Below the pieces are notes generated by a model that was given only the letters and a program-made list of their open reading frames with translations, searched no databases and was not told the origin of the DNA. The translations under genes were made by a program, and so were the position numbers. Positions 37,935 to 50,499 of a stretch of 64,000 nucleotides of DNA are shown here, one piece after another (the first letter of the stretch is position 1; every line of letters begins with the position of its first letter). Source of the stretch: Sequoia sempervirens. Lineage: Eukaryota; Streptophyta; Pinopsida; Cupressales; Cupressaceae. Location: the NCBI GenBank assembly GCA_007258455.2, contig VDFB02262731.1, positions 1-64,000 on the forward strand, given 5' to 3'.

Positions 37935-38900
37935 ACTTACTATTTTTAGTAAGTGTGCAATTACAAGCAATCTTTCAGCATTTTTTGAAATTCTAACAAT
38001 CACGCCACGTTCAGAACGCATCAGGCTGCTCGTGTGCAAAATTTGAGCTAAAACCGACCACTTACTATTTTTAGCAGTTCAACTTCCGGAGCAGATTTTG
38101 GGGCTTAGATGCAGAGTTTTTCAACGCATGTCTGGAGATTCCTTCTGGGTTTTCAGAGACCTTCGCGACAGTATAACATGCAAAGCGAGATAACAACTTT
38201 CAGAGTTCAGCCTTCAGAGGCTATTTTTAGGGTTTGCATGTCAGGGTTTTCTTTGCATGTCTGCATATTCCTTATGGGTTTTTCGAGAGCTTCGCAGTGA
38301 TGTGACATGCAAAACAGGACAATCATTCATTTGGGAACTTACTATTTTTAGCAGGTGCATCCCGGTAGCCGCCTCCCAGCACTTCAGAATCACGAGCTGA
38401 TCACAATGCAACAGAAACGAGAACAAACGGAGATCATCTGATATGCATGCAGAACAAATTAGGGTTTCCAGCTTCGGGACCCGAAAAGAGGGGTAAAAAG
38501 TCAGAATTTTTGAAAACCGGTGTAAACCACCGCGATCAGCATCCTTCAGGCTATCTGCTGGTAAAATTTGAAGTCAAACGGAGCACTTACTATTTATAGT
38601 AAGACATTTTGGAAACAGGCTAAAAATAGCAAATCAGTTGCATGCGCCGATGTCAGCGGGCAAGTCACGTGGTGAGGAGCACCTCTTTCAAATTTCAAGT
38701 CAATCGGAGCTATGGAGGTATCAGAAGCAAGCAGTTACTATTTATAGCAAATCACCTTCAGAAATGGGCTAAAAATAGCAGGCCAACGAAAAATAGCAGT
38801 GTTAACAGGGTAACAAGGTCGTGAGGATGCAGTGTTTGAAATTTCAAATCGTTCTAAGCTTCAGAGATGCAAGAATCAGGAGACTTATTATAAATAGTAA
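37935..38900 (+). repeat. Repeated TACTATTTTTAG(T/C) palindrome-like motifs
   Basis: Cores near 37935, 38061, 38337, 38583, 38730 and 38880, roughly 125-275 bp apart. Several are inverted repeats such as ACTTACT/AGTAAGT. The surrounding sequence (GCATG..., TTCAGAG...) is also loosely repeated. Confidence 0.6.
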
Positions 38901-38959
38901 GGGACAGAGAAGCTGGCGAAAACGAGGAAAAGTGACTAAGTCTGGAACTTCATCCTGCA

Positions 38960-39800
38960 GCTACCTAAAAATGTGCCCAGGTTGATGAAGAAGCATGGAG
39001 AAAATTCTAAGTATAAAACTTCGTCCACCTCCTTGGCTAAAATGCGCCCATCCTGCAGCTATGCTAAAATGCGCCCACCTTGAGAGTTGATAGCAAAAAA
39101 AATTTCTAAGTGCTGAAGTTATCCTCCACCACCCCCTAAATGTGCCCATCCTGCACATAGGTGGAAATGCGCCCAACAAGAAAGAAAGTCAAGGAGTCAA
39201 CATCTTTCATCCTTCTCCCATGGCAAAATGCGCCCAAAAGAGGGCATGTAAGGACAAAAACAAAGAAGTTTTAGAGTCACATGCAAGGCGTTGTAAGTTT
39301 CATCCACCACATATGCCTAAATGCGCCCAAGAAGGATGGCAAGTTAACAAGTCAATAAAGTTCGTCCTCCTTACATGCCTAAATGCGCCCAAATGAGGTC
39401 AAGTGAAGACAAAAACGGGGAAGTCCAAGAGTCATCCTTCATGCAAGCCAAAATGCGCCCAAGTTGAAGAGAGTAAAAGTGAATGTAGGGTGGTGAATAA
39501 GGTAAAGGGTGAAGTGAAATACTCCAAGGCGTGGTGAAAACAAGGTAAATGCTAGGCGTGGTTATTATTCTTCTTCAAGTGCTATATGCGCCCAAGGTGG
39601 TAAGTGTTATAAGGTGTTAGAAAATATTGCCAAGGCGTGTGAGATGAAATAAAGTGCTAGGCGTGATTTTATCCTTCACCAAGTATGCTATGCGTCTAGG
39701 GTGGTGAAAATATTATAAAGGTGGTGAAAATTAATGTTGCCTAGGCGTTGGAAGTGAAGTCTTCTAGCAAGGGTAATGTGCGCCCAAGACACAAAGAGGA
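38960..39800 (+). repeat. Array of ATGCGCCCA motifs in the giant unit
   Basis: About twenty AATGCGCCCAA-like cores at ~40-70 bp spacing, at the place where other family A copies carry GTCCGCCCA. The core word has drifted between subfamilies while the array is kept. Confidence 0.75.
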
Positions 39801-41233
39801 GAAATTTAAATATGCTAGGGTGGTAAAGTGAAAACAAGGTAGTAAGGCGTTGAAAGTGCTAAGTGTTGAAGATTTTTGTTTTTCAAAAACAAGATGAATA
39901 TCCTTCAGTATGTGTCATTTGCGCCCAAGGTGTTAAGTGAGAATAATAATAATATTGCTAAGGCGTTGGAGTTTCAAATGAAAATATCTTTCAAGTGATA
40001 AATAAAATACAAGGTGATGAATAAAATAAAGCATATTGGGCGTGATGTGTTTTGAAGGAAAATTTTCTAAGATGAATGGATAAAAATTTTCTCACAGGCA
40101 AGTTGATTGAGTTGAATAAAATTTTGCAAGGCAAAAATTTTCAAAGTGATTCAAATTTTTCTAAGGCAAAGTATTTTCTTCCTTAGAAAATACGCCTAGA
40201 ACTTGAGGTGATGAAATTTTTCTTGGAGCACGGATGAATTTTCCAGTGATGAAGTTGGAGAATATTAGCATTGCAGGATGGATTGTTAAAAATTTCTCAA
40301 GTCTGAGCAACAGGATGTTCATAGAAGTGAAAAATGGGTTAAAATTGATTGAATAATATTTTTCTAAGGTTTAAAAATTCAAAAAAATTAAATGAACCCG
40401 TTCATTGTGTACCCATGGATTCATCGCGTTTCAGAGAAAATTTTCTTCTGGGTACTGGACATTTGTGATGATAAGTGGATTTCTTTGTCTTTCGCGCTTC
40501 GCCAAGGCCTTCAGCATGAAGAATTTAATCGGTACTCAAGTTGTGAATTTTCCTAAGAAAATTTTAAAATCTTCTAAGGCAAATTTGAGTAAAATGATTT
40601 TTGAAAGGAAAATGCTTCGAACGATGAATTCGAAATGAATTGCCTAGATGATTTTAATCCAGTTCTTTACAGATGAATTTTCCAAAGCCGAAGAGAAGTA
40701 AAATTCGAATTCAAGTGACAGAGCTCCGGCTGGTGAATTAAAAGATGAATTTAAATTAAAATTCTTCAAAAGTGAATTTGAAATGTGGCAATCAAAGTTG
40801 AACTTCTAGAAGGTTGAGATTCTCAGACAAGTGTCGAAAATGCCAGAGAGGGAAATTCAAACGAAGTAGTGGAAATTTAATTCACTGGCTAAACTTAGCC
40901 TCTTCTAGAAATCGATTTTGCTATAAGAGCTGAGAAGTTTTTCATTTCTCCTCACTAGTTGAGAGAATTCGATTTTGTTCTAAGGCTGAAGTTGCTGAGT
41001 GTGAAGCTGAAAGTCGCTAAGGCTGAAGTGTTGCTGAGATTCGATTTGAAGCTGAGAAGGACGACTTGAATTTGTTGTTGAAGTTCAAATCTGAAGTAAA
41101 TGATTGCTTAAGGAGTACGAATTTTCAAAGAGTGAGGTTACTAAAATCTGAAGTTGCTGAGGAGGTGCGCACCTACTAAGTCTGAAATTTGCTGAAAGTG
41201 CGAACTTGCTGATTTGAAGTTGCTGAGTGTGAA
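39801..41233 (+). other. Leader region of the giant unit
   Basis: Between the motif array and the long ORF. Repeated words based on GTTGCTGA and CTGAAGT occur near 40980-41230, just before the ORF. No coding domain recognised. Confidence 0.4.
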
Positions 41234-44200
41234 GTGAAGTTGCTAAAGCTTGTTCAAAAAATTTCTAAGTGGTTGAAGCTCGAATTTGTTGAAGAAGAAG
41301 TTGAGATGGCTGAGGCAAGGGCGACTAGCAAAGACAACAATGGTGCATCCAAGCAAGCTGTTATAAAGAAACTAAGCAAGACATTTATGCCAAAGTCAAA
41401 GTTCATTTCGAAGTTGGGCAAGCTGACAGATACCAACTTGGGCTCCGTCAACCTAGAGACTTTCAAGAACAGAATGTTGGGGATTGGTAGTCATCGACCT
41501 TCGAACACTTCGCACAACATTGTTCGAAGCGGATTATATGCAGCTGCTGGTTTCCCGCCAACCATTCAGTGTTCGGAGCTGATGATGGAGTGCACCAATT
41601 ACTATGAGAAAGATCACAGGTCAATTATGTCACCAGATTGACAAGTGCTCGCCAACCTCACTCCTGCTGCCATTGGTGAAGCCTTCGGAATTCCAATGCA
41701 CAGAAATATGATTTACAAGTCCAGGGAGCGAGCTGAGCGAATGTATGCTTCTGCATTCGAGAGATGCACGGAGACGATCAATACTCACTAGATGAGCAAC
41801 CCCGGGCCCTCTCGTACGAAGTTGCCGAAACAAATCATAGCAGATGACTTGAAACAGGAATACTATGACCTCATCATGATGCTGAGCAGAGTTGGAGGTT
41901 GCCCACAATCATTCATTTTCGAGCCCTGGATGTTCTATTACATCAACCTCGTGCTGGATGGAAAGGATTAAGTCAACTGGGCTGCAATGATCAGTGACAA
42001 TTTGCACGAGCAGCTCCTGAGCCTGAGAAGAACAAAGACGTTCTATATGAGCTCTTACATCATCTACATGCTGGCTCGTATGACGAGGTATAGAGGAATT
42101 TCATACAAAGAGCCTATTGGTTGTGGCTCTCACCAGTTCAAAATTCATGAGGCTTGTCCGCAGTTGCATTTGACTAATACCACTTATTACAAGCGTGTCA
42201 ATGACGCCTTCACCATGCACATTACGATACTGCTTCAGGAGCGGATGCATCACAGGATCTCGAGAGAAGCCCAAGAATTGATTGAAAGGTATGGGTGCTG
42301 GTTTATACAATTTCCGAAATTTTCTTACATAACGCTGCAAGGTTTTTCATCATACCCATATAGACTGCCTAAGTACCCAACCAATAGAATATTAATGTTA
42401 GAGATATCTAGGCAATTGGTTGCCTACGATAAAATTCAAAAGAAAAAGAAGGGAGGTGTTGACTTCCCAATTGTCATGGGCAATTCAGATGAAGTGTGTC
42501 CTTCTTTACAGGCAGCTAGAGAAGCCGAGAGTGAGCTTCAATTCTATCACTTTTCATATCACACCAGCCGACAGCACTCTGACCCGCATAACAACATCAA
42601 ATGGGTACTGTCAGAGGAGTTTAAACATAAAGCAAATATTGAGGATTATTGGGCTGATGTATCAGATGAGGTTGAAGTTAGGAAAAGAATGTTTTCTCGG
42701 TTGCCAATTAACATGATCAGGGAGTGTGAATTTGTTCCGGTTCCAGACCAGGTGAATGAGGATATGGACGTTGTCCATCCAGATTATGCAGTAGTGAGAG
42801 ATACTCCACTCCCACTCCCGGATTGGTTAGAACCAGAGGTTGCTGACTTGGACACACTTTCTATTCCGGTCTTGACATTTACCAGAGCATGGGTTGATAG
42901 GCGTGTGAGCAGATTGAAGAGTTAGTCAATTGCTTTGACTTACAACTTGATGGGAGATCACAGGACACCCACCACCGGCAGGAAGAAGCAAATCACACGA
43001 GGTCCAGAATCCAGAAGGAAGGAGCCAGTTCAGCAGGAGCCCATTCAGCCGGAACCTCCAAGAGTTGCAGTTGAATCGTCCACGCCATTGGAGACACGTT
43101 CTCCAAGTATACAGGAGGTTTCGTTATTTGCTAATTAGAGGAATGCATTGAATCAGGTGCAAGTAGTACAAGAGAATAATCAGCCACCACAGAGAGAATC
43201 AGTTGGCCAGAGCGTCAACGCACCTAGTAGAGTTGATCAGCAGGATGATGAGGGGACTACTACTGACCCTCAGTTTCAGAAAGAGTTAGAGACGGCTTTG
43301 GAGGATGATGATGATATAGTTTCAGGAGACACTCAGCCACTTGAGGACGATGAGCCTCACCAGAATGTAGAGGTTGAACAAGTTCGAGAAGTAGAGGCAC
43401 AAGAGCAGCAGCCATTTGATATACAGTATACAGTACCTAATTGGCTCAGGGATAGGATGAGAAGAAGCCCCAACGAGGAGATTGATCCAGCAGTTGAAAT
43501 GGAAGAGTTCTTGAACAAGATCAGTGCACCTCCACAGAAGAAGAGAGCACGGAAGTTTTCGAAGATATCAACTGATGAGAATGGTTCCCGCACCCTTCAC
43601 GTAGCCGTGCCACAGGTTGATTGTGACCGAAATGAAGCAGTGCCAGAAAACTATGTGGTCACAACTTTGGAGTTAGGACGCCCCACAGGTGCACAGATTG
43701 TAGAAGAATGTGATAACTCCTACCTCGCCCTCAAGGACAAATTATTCAAGAAGGAAGGAAAGTACAAGAGGTTGAAAAGAGAGCATAAGGCTTTGATAGG
43801 ATATGTGCAGCAGTTGTCTCGTTCTCGTGGGCAGGAGATTCTAGTGATAGAGCATCCAGCAGAGATACCTAGAGAGTCAATCAGTGGCTTGTTGGAGTTA
43901 GGGAAGATGGCACAGGAGGCAAATAAGTGAGTCACGGAAGTTCGTGCTGAGACAGAAAAGTTTATGGAAGACCTTGCTCTTACTTTTCAGCAGGCTTCTA
44001 GTATTTTGGCCCGGATGGAGGCAGTTGATCAGGCCTGGGGTGATGCTTCTGTCTATTAGACCAAGGTAATTCAGTGTCTTGAGGCATTGAGGCATGTCCC
44101 TTTGCGGTTGCTGATTGATGGAGGGTTCATTCAGGAGAATGACAGGTATGACTTTTCTAGATGGTATTCTTCAGCAATCACGGGACGTGGTTTCTTCGAT

Positions 44201-44614
44201 GCAGCACAGGCGGATTCAACTAGGGTACGGAAGGCTATGGCCAATATCATTGATGGAGTCCAGAATACTTTTGAGGCCATATTTGCTGGACGGTTGAATC
44301 CAGATGAGGTAAATGTTGATAATTTGAGGGGTAGGCTGGTGCCTTTCTTTTCAAAGGTGAAGACCTTCGTACAAGATGATTTCGAGAACACTTCTACTTT
44401 CTCCACCTTGATCCAGAGCACGCAGAGATTCCTTAGTTGCTTGGAGAAATCTTGTGCAAGGCATGAGCATGCTACAAGTATTGGAGTTCGGCTTGATTGC
44501 ATTCCACCCATTTCAGTTCAAGAGGTTGAGGCCTGCTTGGCAGATTCGTTGAGTTTGGCCAGAGAGAAAGGAAAACGGAATGCACTACTGGACGATGATC
44601 TTCTAGAAGACTGA
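41234..44614 (+). pseudogene. Single-frame ~1,127-codon ORF with seven stops, unrecognised product
   Basis: All open segments from 41234 to 44614 lie in one frame, with no frameshift. They are separated only by stops at 41639 (TGA), 41789 (TAG), 41969 (TAA), 42923, 43136 (TAG), 43928 (TGA) and 44057 (TAG). The first half (to 42922) is a globular-looking, Tyr/Trp-rich region (NWAAMISDNLHEQL, YMSSYIIYMLARM, YWADVSDEVEVRKR). It resembles plant retroelement gag-like or 'plant transposon protein' sequences in style, but I cannot assign it. The middle (43000-43500) is acidic and Gln/Pro-rich, then comes a basic KKRARKFSK stretch, then a likely coiled-coil C-terminal part. No RT, protease, RNase H or integrase motif is seen. 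It lies in U3, upstream of the LTR TATA box. Confidence 0.75.
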
Positions 44615-44776
44615 TTGTGGGCATTAATTGCCTTTACTATTTTGGGAGTGAGTGGGAATCTTTGCTCATTTATTGCACCACTCCCCATTCTGGCAATTTT
44701 TAGGGTTAGGGCTGAGGTGGCTTAATCTTAGCCACTCTTTTGATTGTAATCTTAGCCGTCCATTGAATGGGCTACC

Positions 44777-44784
44777 TATAAAAG
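44777..44784 (+). promoter_or_regulatory. Predicted TATA box of the giant family A unit
   Basis: TATAAAAG, followed by the CCCCTCATTTGTA block that also follows the TATA box at 7062-7069. Confidence 0.6.
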
Positions 44785-45718
44785 GGGTAGTCCCCCTCAT
44801 TTGTACCTCATTAGACTAGAGATTTGGAGATTAGAGTAGAGGCTAGAGCAGAGAGGCATTTTGTTTGATAGCTTAGCATAGTGTGGAGAAGAAGGAAAGT
44901 TTTCCCTTTGAAAACTTTTGTGGAGATTGTTGTGTAAAACTTTCATGATAATAGATCTTTTCATTGATGGTGGAATTCGTCTTTGTCATGGATAGCTAGC
45001 AAGGTCTCTTCATCCTTTCGGATCCAAGTAGCATAAAGTAGTATAATTTTCATTTCATGCAAGTAGTTTACTTTGGATGTGTGGTGTTTTATTGAGGTAG
45101 CTTCATTTCATTTCATACCACTAACAGCTTGTTGATGATAAGTTCGCCTTGCGTGGTCCACTGGAGATTATCTTAAGTTTAACTTCGATTATGATTTGTA
45201 TACTTGTATGCGTCGTCCTGATGGTATATGTGTGCTAAATTATAATTTGAATATCTTTTGTTATCCCTTTGAAGATTGCACTAATTTTGCTGAAGCTGTC
45301 CGACGTGAGGCTAGGTGAAATTCGGTCGAAGTCTGCCGAAATTGAGCTCCACATATCTTGTATTTAGAATAGGATATAAGTTTCTTAGGCCCTACACTCA
45401 TTTACTTTCCGCACATTTCTAGTTAGCTATAGGAAGACGAACTTATTGCCAAATCATACACACAAAATCCCTTTCAAATCATTCATCTACTGTTGACTGC
45501 AAGAAACCTGAACAATTGTGTAAGTCCCCTCGTGAAAACAGCAATTCACATCAAACCAACTGAGGGTATTCTAAGTATTTTGGAACCTTGGAGTTGAACG
45601 TGCGAACTTTCTTGCAATCTTAGCGCACGGAATACTTTGATCAAGAGAGAACGGAGTAGCCTTCGGACTATTTTGTTCTGCTGATTGGTGCGGTCATAAA
45701 AATCACATCAACACTTTG

Positions 45719-45882
45719 CAAGCATTTCCAAGCATTTGAATATCACTAGCATCAAACCAAAAACAAACAAACAAACTGAAATCTCATATCAGCAAGGTCA
45801 GACTTTACATGTCAACTGTTTGACGAAATTCCTAAGGTGCAGCATCAGAAATTTTGGATTAGATTTGGCAAGTGTTATTACA
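45719..45882 (+). mobile_element. Chromovirus 3' LTR, right part
   Basis: Continues the LTR interrupted at 37626. A plausible end is ATTACA at 45882, inverted to the start TGTAAT, giving an LTR of ~1,480 bp. The end is inferred from terminal symmetry only, since the 5' LTR is not available. Confidence 0.45.
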
Positions 45883-47764
45883 GATTTTAGGTGAAAGATC
45901 TCTTGAAGAGCAAAATTGCAAAGTTGTCAAAATTGTCATCATTCTTGTAATTTCACGGAAACTGACCTACAGGATTTATTTCTGGATTTCCGAATGCAAG
46001 ATTCGGAAATCTAGGAGTGCAGACACAATAGAACAAAACTTAGAAACAGATTTTCAAGAGCCCTAGCCAGGACCCATTTGCCATAGGATGAATGAGTCCT
46101 CAGTTTTCTTTGAAATAACACTTTTGGTGATTGGTACACATCACTTAACCATTCTCAGATCTACAAATTAACTTCTAGTCCCATCAAAATTGAGCTTAAT
46201 CTTCTAGATGCACTTTATAGAAGTCAATTTGGAGTTGTTTTGCTATATTTAATCTTTCTCCCCAAAGTGTTGTTTAATCAAGACCCCCGTCCTTGCATAA
46301 AAGGGAAATTTACAGATTCATACCTTGATTTGACTAACCTTTTGGTTGATAGTCACTTCATTGTTTGGATCTCATTTCCTGAATGAAATAGTGGAGAATA
46401 GGGTTATTTACTATCATTTTGGTGAACCCCCTTTTACAATCAATCCCCCAAAACCCCAAATTTCACCTTTTCACTATATATATTGGCAATTCATTTGTAG
46501 TTGGGGACACACGGATGTTATATGATGTAATGAATTTTTATCTAATGAATGAAAATACCAATCCAATATTCTATGCATTGCCTATGTAATTGCTATGTTT
46601 TGTTATTGTTATTGTTTACTTCCGTTTACTCTATATTCATCGGTTAAGTCACTTAGCGAGTAAATAAGAAGACTAAAGTTGAAAGTGGTTCTATACTCGA
46701 GCGTTGCAGGAGGAAAACTGAAGCAGAAAAACTTCATGCTGAAGCCCTGCATTCAGTGGACAAAGGATCATAATGGACCATGGTGGCCCTTCTTGCCCAA
46801 AAGGGGAGAAGGCTACTTTTTCTCACGTGTGATTTTGATATCTTGGCATTGTTGATTTCAGGCTCTTCTGGGCTGGATTCTAATAGTTTATGTTTTTTTC
46901 TTAATTAGTTTAGGAATATTTTAGTCCTACTATTTTCAATTTTGATGGGATCTCATAAAAGGCCATGATGTAAGCTCTATACTCTATAATCTTTAAGGTT
47001 GTATCAAAGCTTTTTAAGAATTTCTATGAGTGAGGAACCCAATAGATTCCCTCATTTACCAATCACAAAAAGTATACTTAGCCAAGGCTGATCTGTTGAG
47101 GATATATGAGATGGCTCACCAAAGACATCAGACCAAATTTAATGCACAGTTTGTGCAGAAGCTTCAAATAATTTGAGCAACGGCCAAAACCTTCAATCAT
47201 GCTATATAAAGATTGAGAGTTGATATTAGTGAATTGAGGCAAAGCACTTAAAGCAGCTTATTCTACCTATTTAAGTAATTGTTTACCATAATTTATTAAA
47301 TTTAACTGTTATGAATCATCAAATTATTATAATTTTATCATATATCTAGGCATGTCACAAGGGCATGGACTATAATACAGAACTTATGCCAGACTTTACT
47401 TGATAGGATTACCAAACAATTTATGGTCGACCTTTTTACAACTTCACTTGGAAAAGGGCTCTTTTCTTTTGCTTCATTTGATTGATTATATCAACATGCT
47501 TCTCATCGATGATGAATTTCTGATATGATATCCTTAAATTAGGCAAAACTAATAATATCTAAAAAGTAAAATCAACACATTGAAATCTCATCATCTAAGT
47601 TAAAACAAAATGCTTATGGAGTGCTACAAGTGTAAGATTCAAAAAGTAATTAAAATTACTTGTCATTTTAATTTAAAGGTGAAAATCAAAATGTCCAACA
47701 AATACAAAACTAGCATAAGAAAAAGCTTAAGGGAAATAGTAAATACATTGCATTCAACACACAC
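45883..47764. other. Intergenic or intronic sequence
   Basis: A TATA-like TATATATATTGGC near 46474 may belong to another old LTR. I searched the minus strand for hydrolase exons downstream of 47765 and found none. Confidence 0.4.
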
Positions 47765-48076
47765 CTTCGAAGAGAACTATTTGAATCTGGGCTAACAACA
47801 TCAGAATATTCATCCAATGCAGTCTCCACCACTGAAGGGTCATTTGTAACCAGTGTTCCTAACCGCTCTTCAATCCAACCAATTTTCTGTTGGCTTAACA
47901 ACAAATGAAACAAGAAAAAAATGACTACGAAAGAATTGAAAAATTAATATGCAACCTATTAATTTTTATCAAGTTAGAAAAGAAACATACAGTGCTCATG
48001 GAGAAGTGCGTTGCAAGACCAGTAACAACCATTTCTGCTCCATTCAATCGCTCCCCAGTTAGAGCCAAGTACTCCC
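47765..48076 (-). CDS. HIBCH: 3-hydroxyisobutyryl-CoA hydrolase-like gene, two later exons
   Basis: Exons on the minus strand: 48076-47991 (86 bp) and 47886-47765 (122 bp). The first reads EYLALTGERLNGAEMV...GLATHF, the family block after the catalytic region. The second reads IEERLGTLVTNDPSVVETAL..., the following helical segment. Both have AG acceptors and GT donors, and their phases join (2 + 28 codons, then 40 codons + 2). No stops or shifts are present. The exon expected between these and exons 1-4 is absent from the window, as are the C-terminal exons. Because they lie at higher coordinates than exons 1-4 on the same strand, they are either a second gene copy or evidence of mis-ordering at the N gap. 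Confidence 0.8.
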
Positions 48077-50499
48077 CTACATTACAAAGTTCAATTGATA
48101 AAAACTAAGCTCCTGGGCATTAGACAGGCATATAAAGGAAGTAGCTCGTGAAGCTATAGGTTTTATGTACAGAAAGCATGAAATGCATCAAAGCTCAAGA
48201 GTGCAAACAAAGGTATAAGTGAAAAGAAATATAGAAATATAAGTGAAGAGTAAGTGAGTTATTCACTCACTCATACTAGGTGTCAAGTTCCTGTGTATGA
48301 TGGCTATGTACAAAAGGATTATAAACTCCAATAGTCTCTTCAATCTCCAAAAGCGATGCACTTAATATAACTAACATATTTCCTAACTATGAGAATGAGT
48401 CCTGTGAGTGAGGAAAAAATCATTTCGGAGAAAAGATTACATGACATCTTATTATATTTCCTTTTTAAGGAAACTTACAAAATGATAAAATGATAATAAT
48501 CCTATACATTAACTTTATGGAATTTAATAATTACCCAAATAAAGGGTAAATCCTGATACAGGTAATATAGGTAGAAGTAAAGCACATACAAGTGAGAAGC
48601 ATTAAAATATTCAGTAGTGAAATTAATTAATCATCCATGTAATGGTAAACACAGCATATCCAGTAGTGAAATTAATTATTCATCAATGTAATGGTAAAGA
48701 CAGGCAGGTGTCATTATTTGCAAAATACATGATAATTGCATTTAAACACAATATGGAGGGAAAATACCAAGTAGTTAAACTGCTCTACAACAAACAGCAA
48801 GGGCATGGGTGACAGATAAAAGCTGAAATTCAAGTTACGATAATAGTTTCGATCTGGAATCTATCATATAAATGGCTTCGTATTTAACCTTTTATATTCC
48901 AACAGATTAAATAAATGGTGGCAAGTCTTGCACTTTTCAAGCTATTGTTTTCCGCATTAAAATGAATCAGTGCTATCTTTAGCAAAATGATACGCAATTC
49001 CAGACCAAGAAAAAATAAAAGCATGTGCCGAAAAAGTTTGTGAAAGATTATGGATTCTCCCACCTATTGATTCTATGTTTTGAGTGAATTTTAATACAAC
49101 CATATCAGCTGTGATGTGATTCTAGATCACACAATATTTGGAAAGATATGTTACACAAGTTTCCAAAAGGCAGACCATGGGAGGGACAGGCATGTATCAG
49201 AAAGGTCAAAGATGCTCAAAATGTCAAGAGAGTGGCAGAAGATGTGCCAGGGAGCCCACCTAAAATCTATTAAATAATAAAAAACAAATATAGTAAATTT
49301 ACAAAAGTGTATACATTAATTTTATCTTTTAATTAAAAATAATTATTAATTAACACAATAAAAGCACTAATAAACATTAGTTTTTTATTCAATAACTGAT
49401 TAAAAATTCTAGAGTATTTTTTTCAGAGTCCCGATGGCCACTCCCATTCACAATAAATGAATATTAGGGTTTGGGGGGTATCTTGGAGCTCAATATAGGT
49501 CAATTAAATTAAGAAAACATATAGGCTTTCTTTAGTCTTGGGAGACATCTTGAAGTCACAAAATGCATTGGGGGATATTCCAACATCCCATGGGAACATT
49601 CAGATTTTCAAAGTGAATTTCTGCTCATCCAGTTCTAAGTCTACTTTTGGATAATTTTATGTATAATATTTTTATTTTCAGGAATCTCAGATGATTGATG
49701 AATAAAATTTTGGCTCTGGTCATGGTTCTCGGACTCATAGCTATATATTTCTAAGTCCAAAATTTTCACAATCATTGCTTGTAGAATTGTTAAATATTAT
49801 AATTCGTTATCAAAGATTATATGTAGAAATAATATCCTCACATTATGTCTAAGAAAGACAATAAGCATTGGGAAAGGTGTCTAGCCAAAAGTTAGGAATG
49901 GATTACCAATGTGTGGGTTAACCCATCATGAACTGAATGCATTTATACAATGTTCCATTTTAGCTTTAAATCCTAAACATCTGTAGCAATACCCTAATAC
50001 AGTTGCTTGTAAATGATTATGATTCTATGAATGTTCTAGTGCTCCATATCCTTAGGTTTGTGGACTCTAATTGTTAGTTGCTAATTTGAAATGCTTGTTA
50101 AATAGTGATAAACTGGAAAACAATGGCTATCAATAATGCATCTATAATTATGGGTTTATCTTGCCTAAGCTTATAGTCAACATCATAGTTCAAAATCTCA
50201 AGATTTGGAATAAACTTGGCAAGCCTAAATTTTGAATTGGACTAGAGACTTGGCAAAAACTCAGCGGCAATTAAAAAAAATACATAAATTTGTAAAAAGA
50301 ACTTTAAAAGCATGCAAAAAACTGAATTTAGAGAACTCATAAGTAGTTTTACCTTCATTTATAGACCAAAAAGGAGTACAATGCACATCATAGTTTCATA
50401 TGACCATAAATTACAAATTTGTATAAATATTTTACAAACTTCTCCAACTAAAGCTTCTTGGTGGCTGTGTGGATGACCTAAAATTAGATGGTAATGATT
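48077..50499. other. Intron or intergenic sequence
   Basis: No further exon of the hydrolase or other gene recognised. Short duplications occur, for example GTAGTGAAATTAATTA near 48615 and 48662. Confidence 0.4.

Larger units (their letters stand above)
37627..45713 (+). mobile_element. Giant family A unit (8.1 kb) carrying a long ORF
   Basis: Starts TGTTGTGACC and ends CATCAACA with a perfect 5-bp duplication CTTTG (37622-37626 and 45714-45718). The head (37627 onward), motif array and tail (from about 44680, with TATA at 44777-44784) match the ~3-kb family A LTRs. It additionally holds a ~1,127-codon frame between the array and the TATA box. No second TGTTGTGACC start, primer site or purine tract is seen inside, so it behaves as one very long solo LTR with an ORF in U3. 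An element with unrecognised internal ends is the alternative. Confidence 0.7.
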
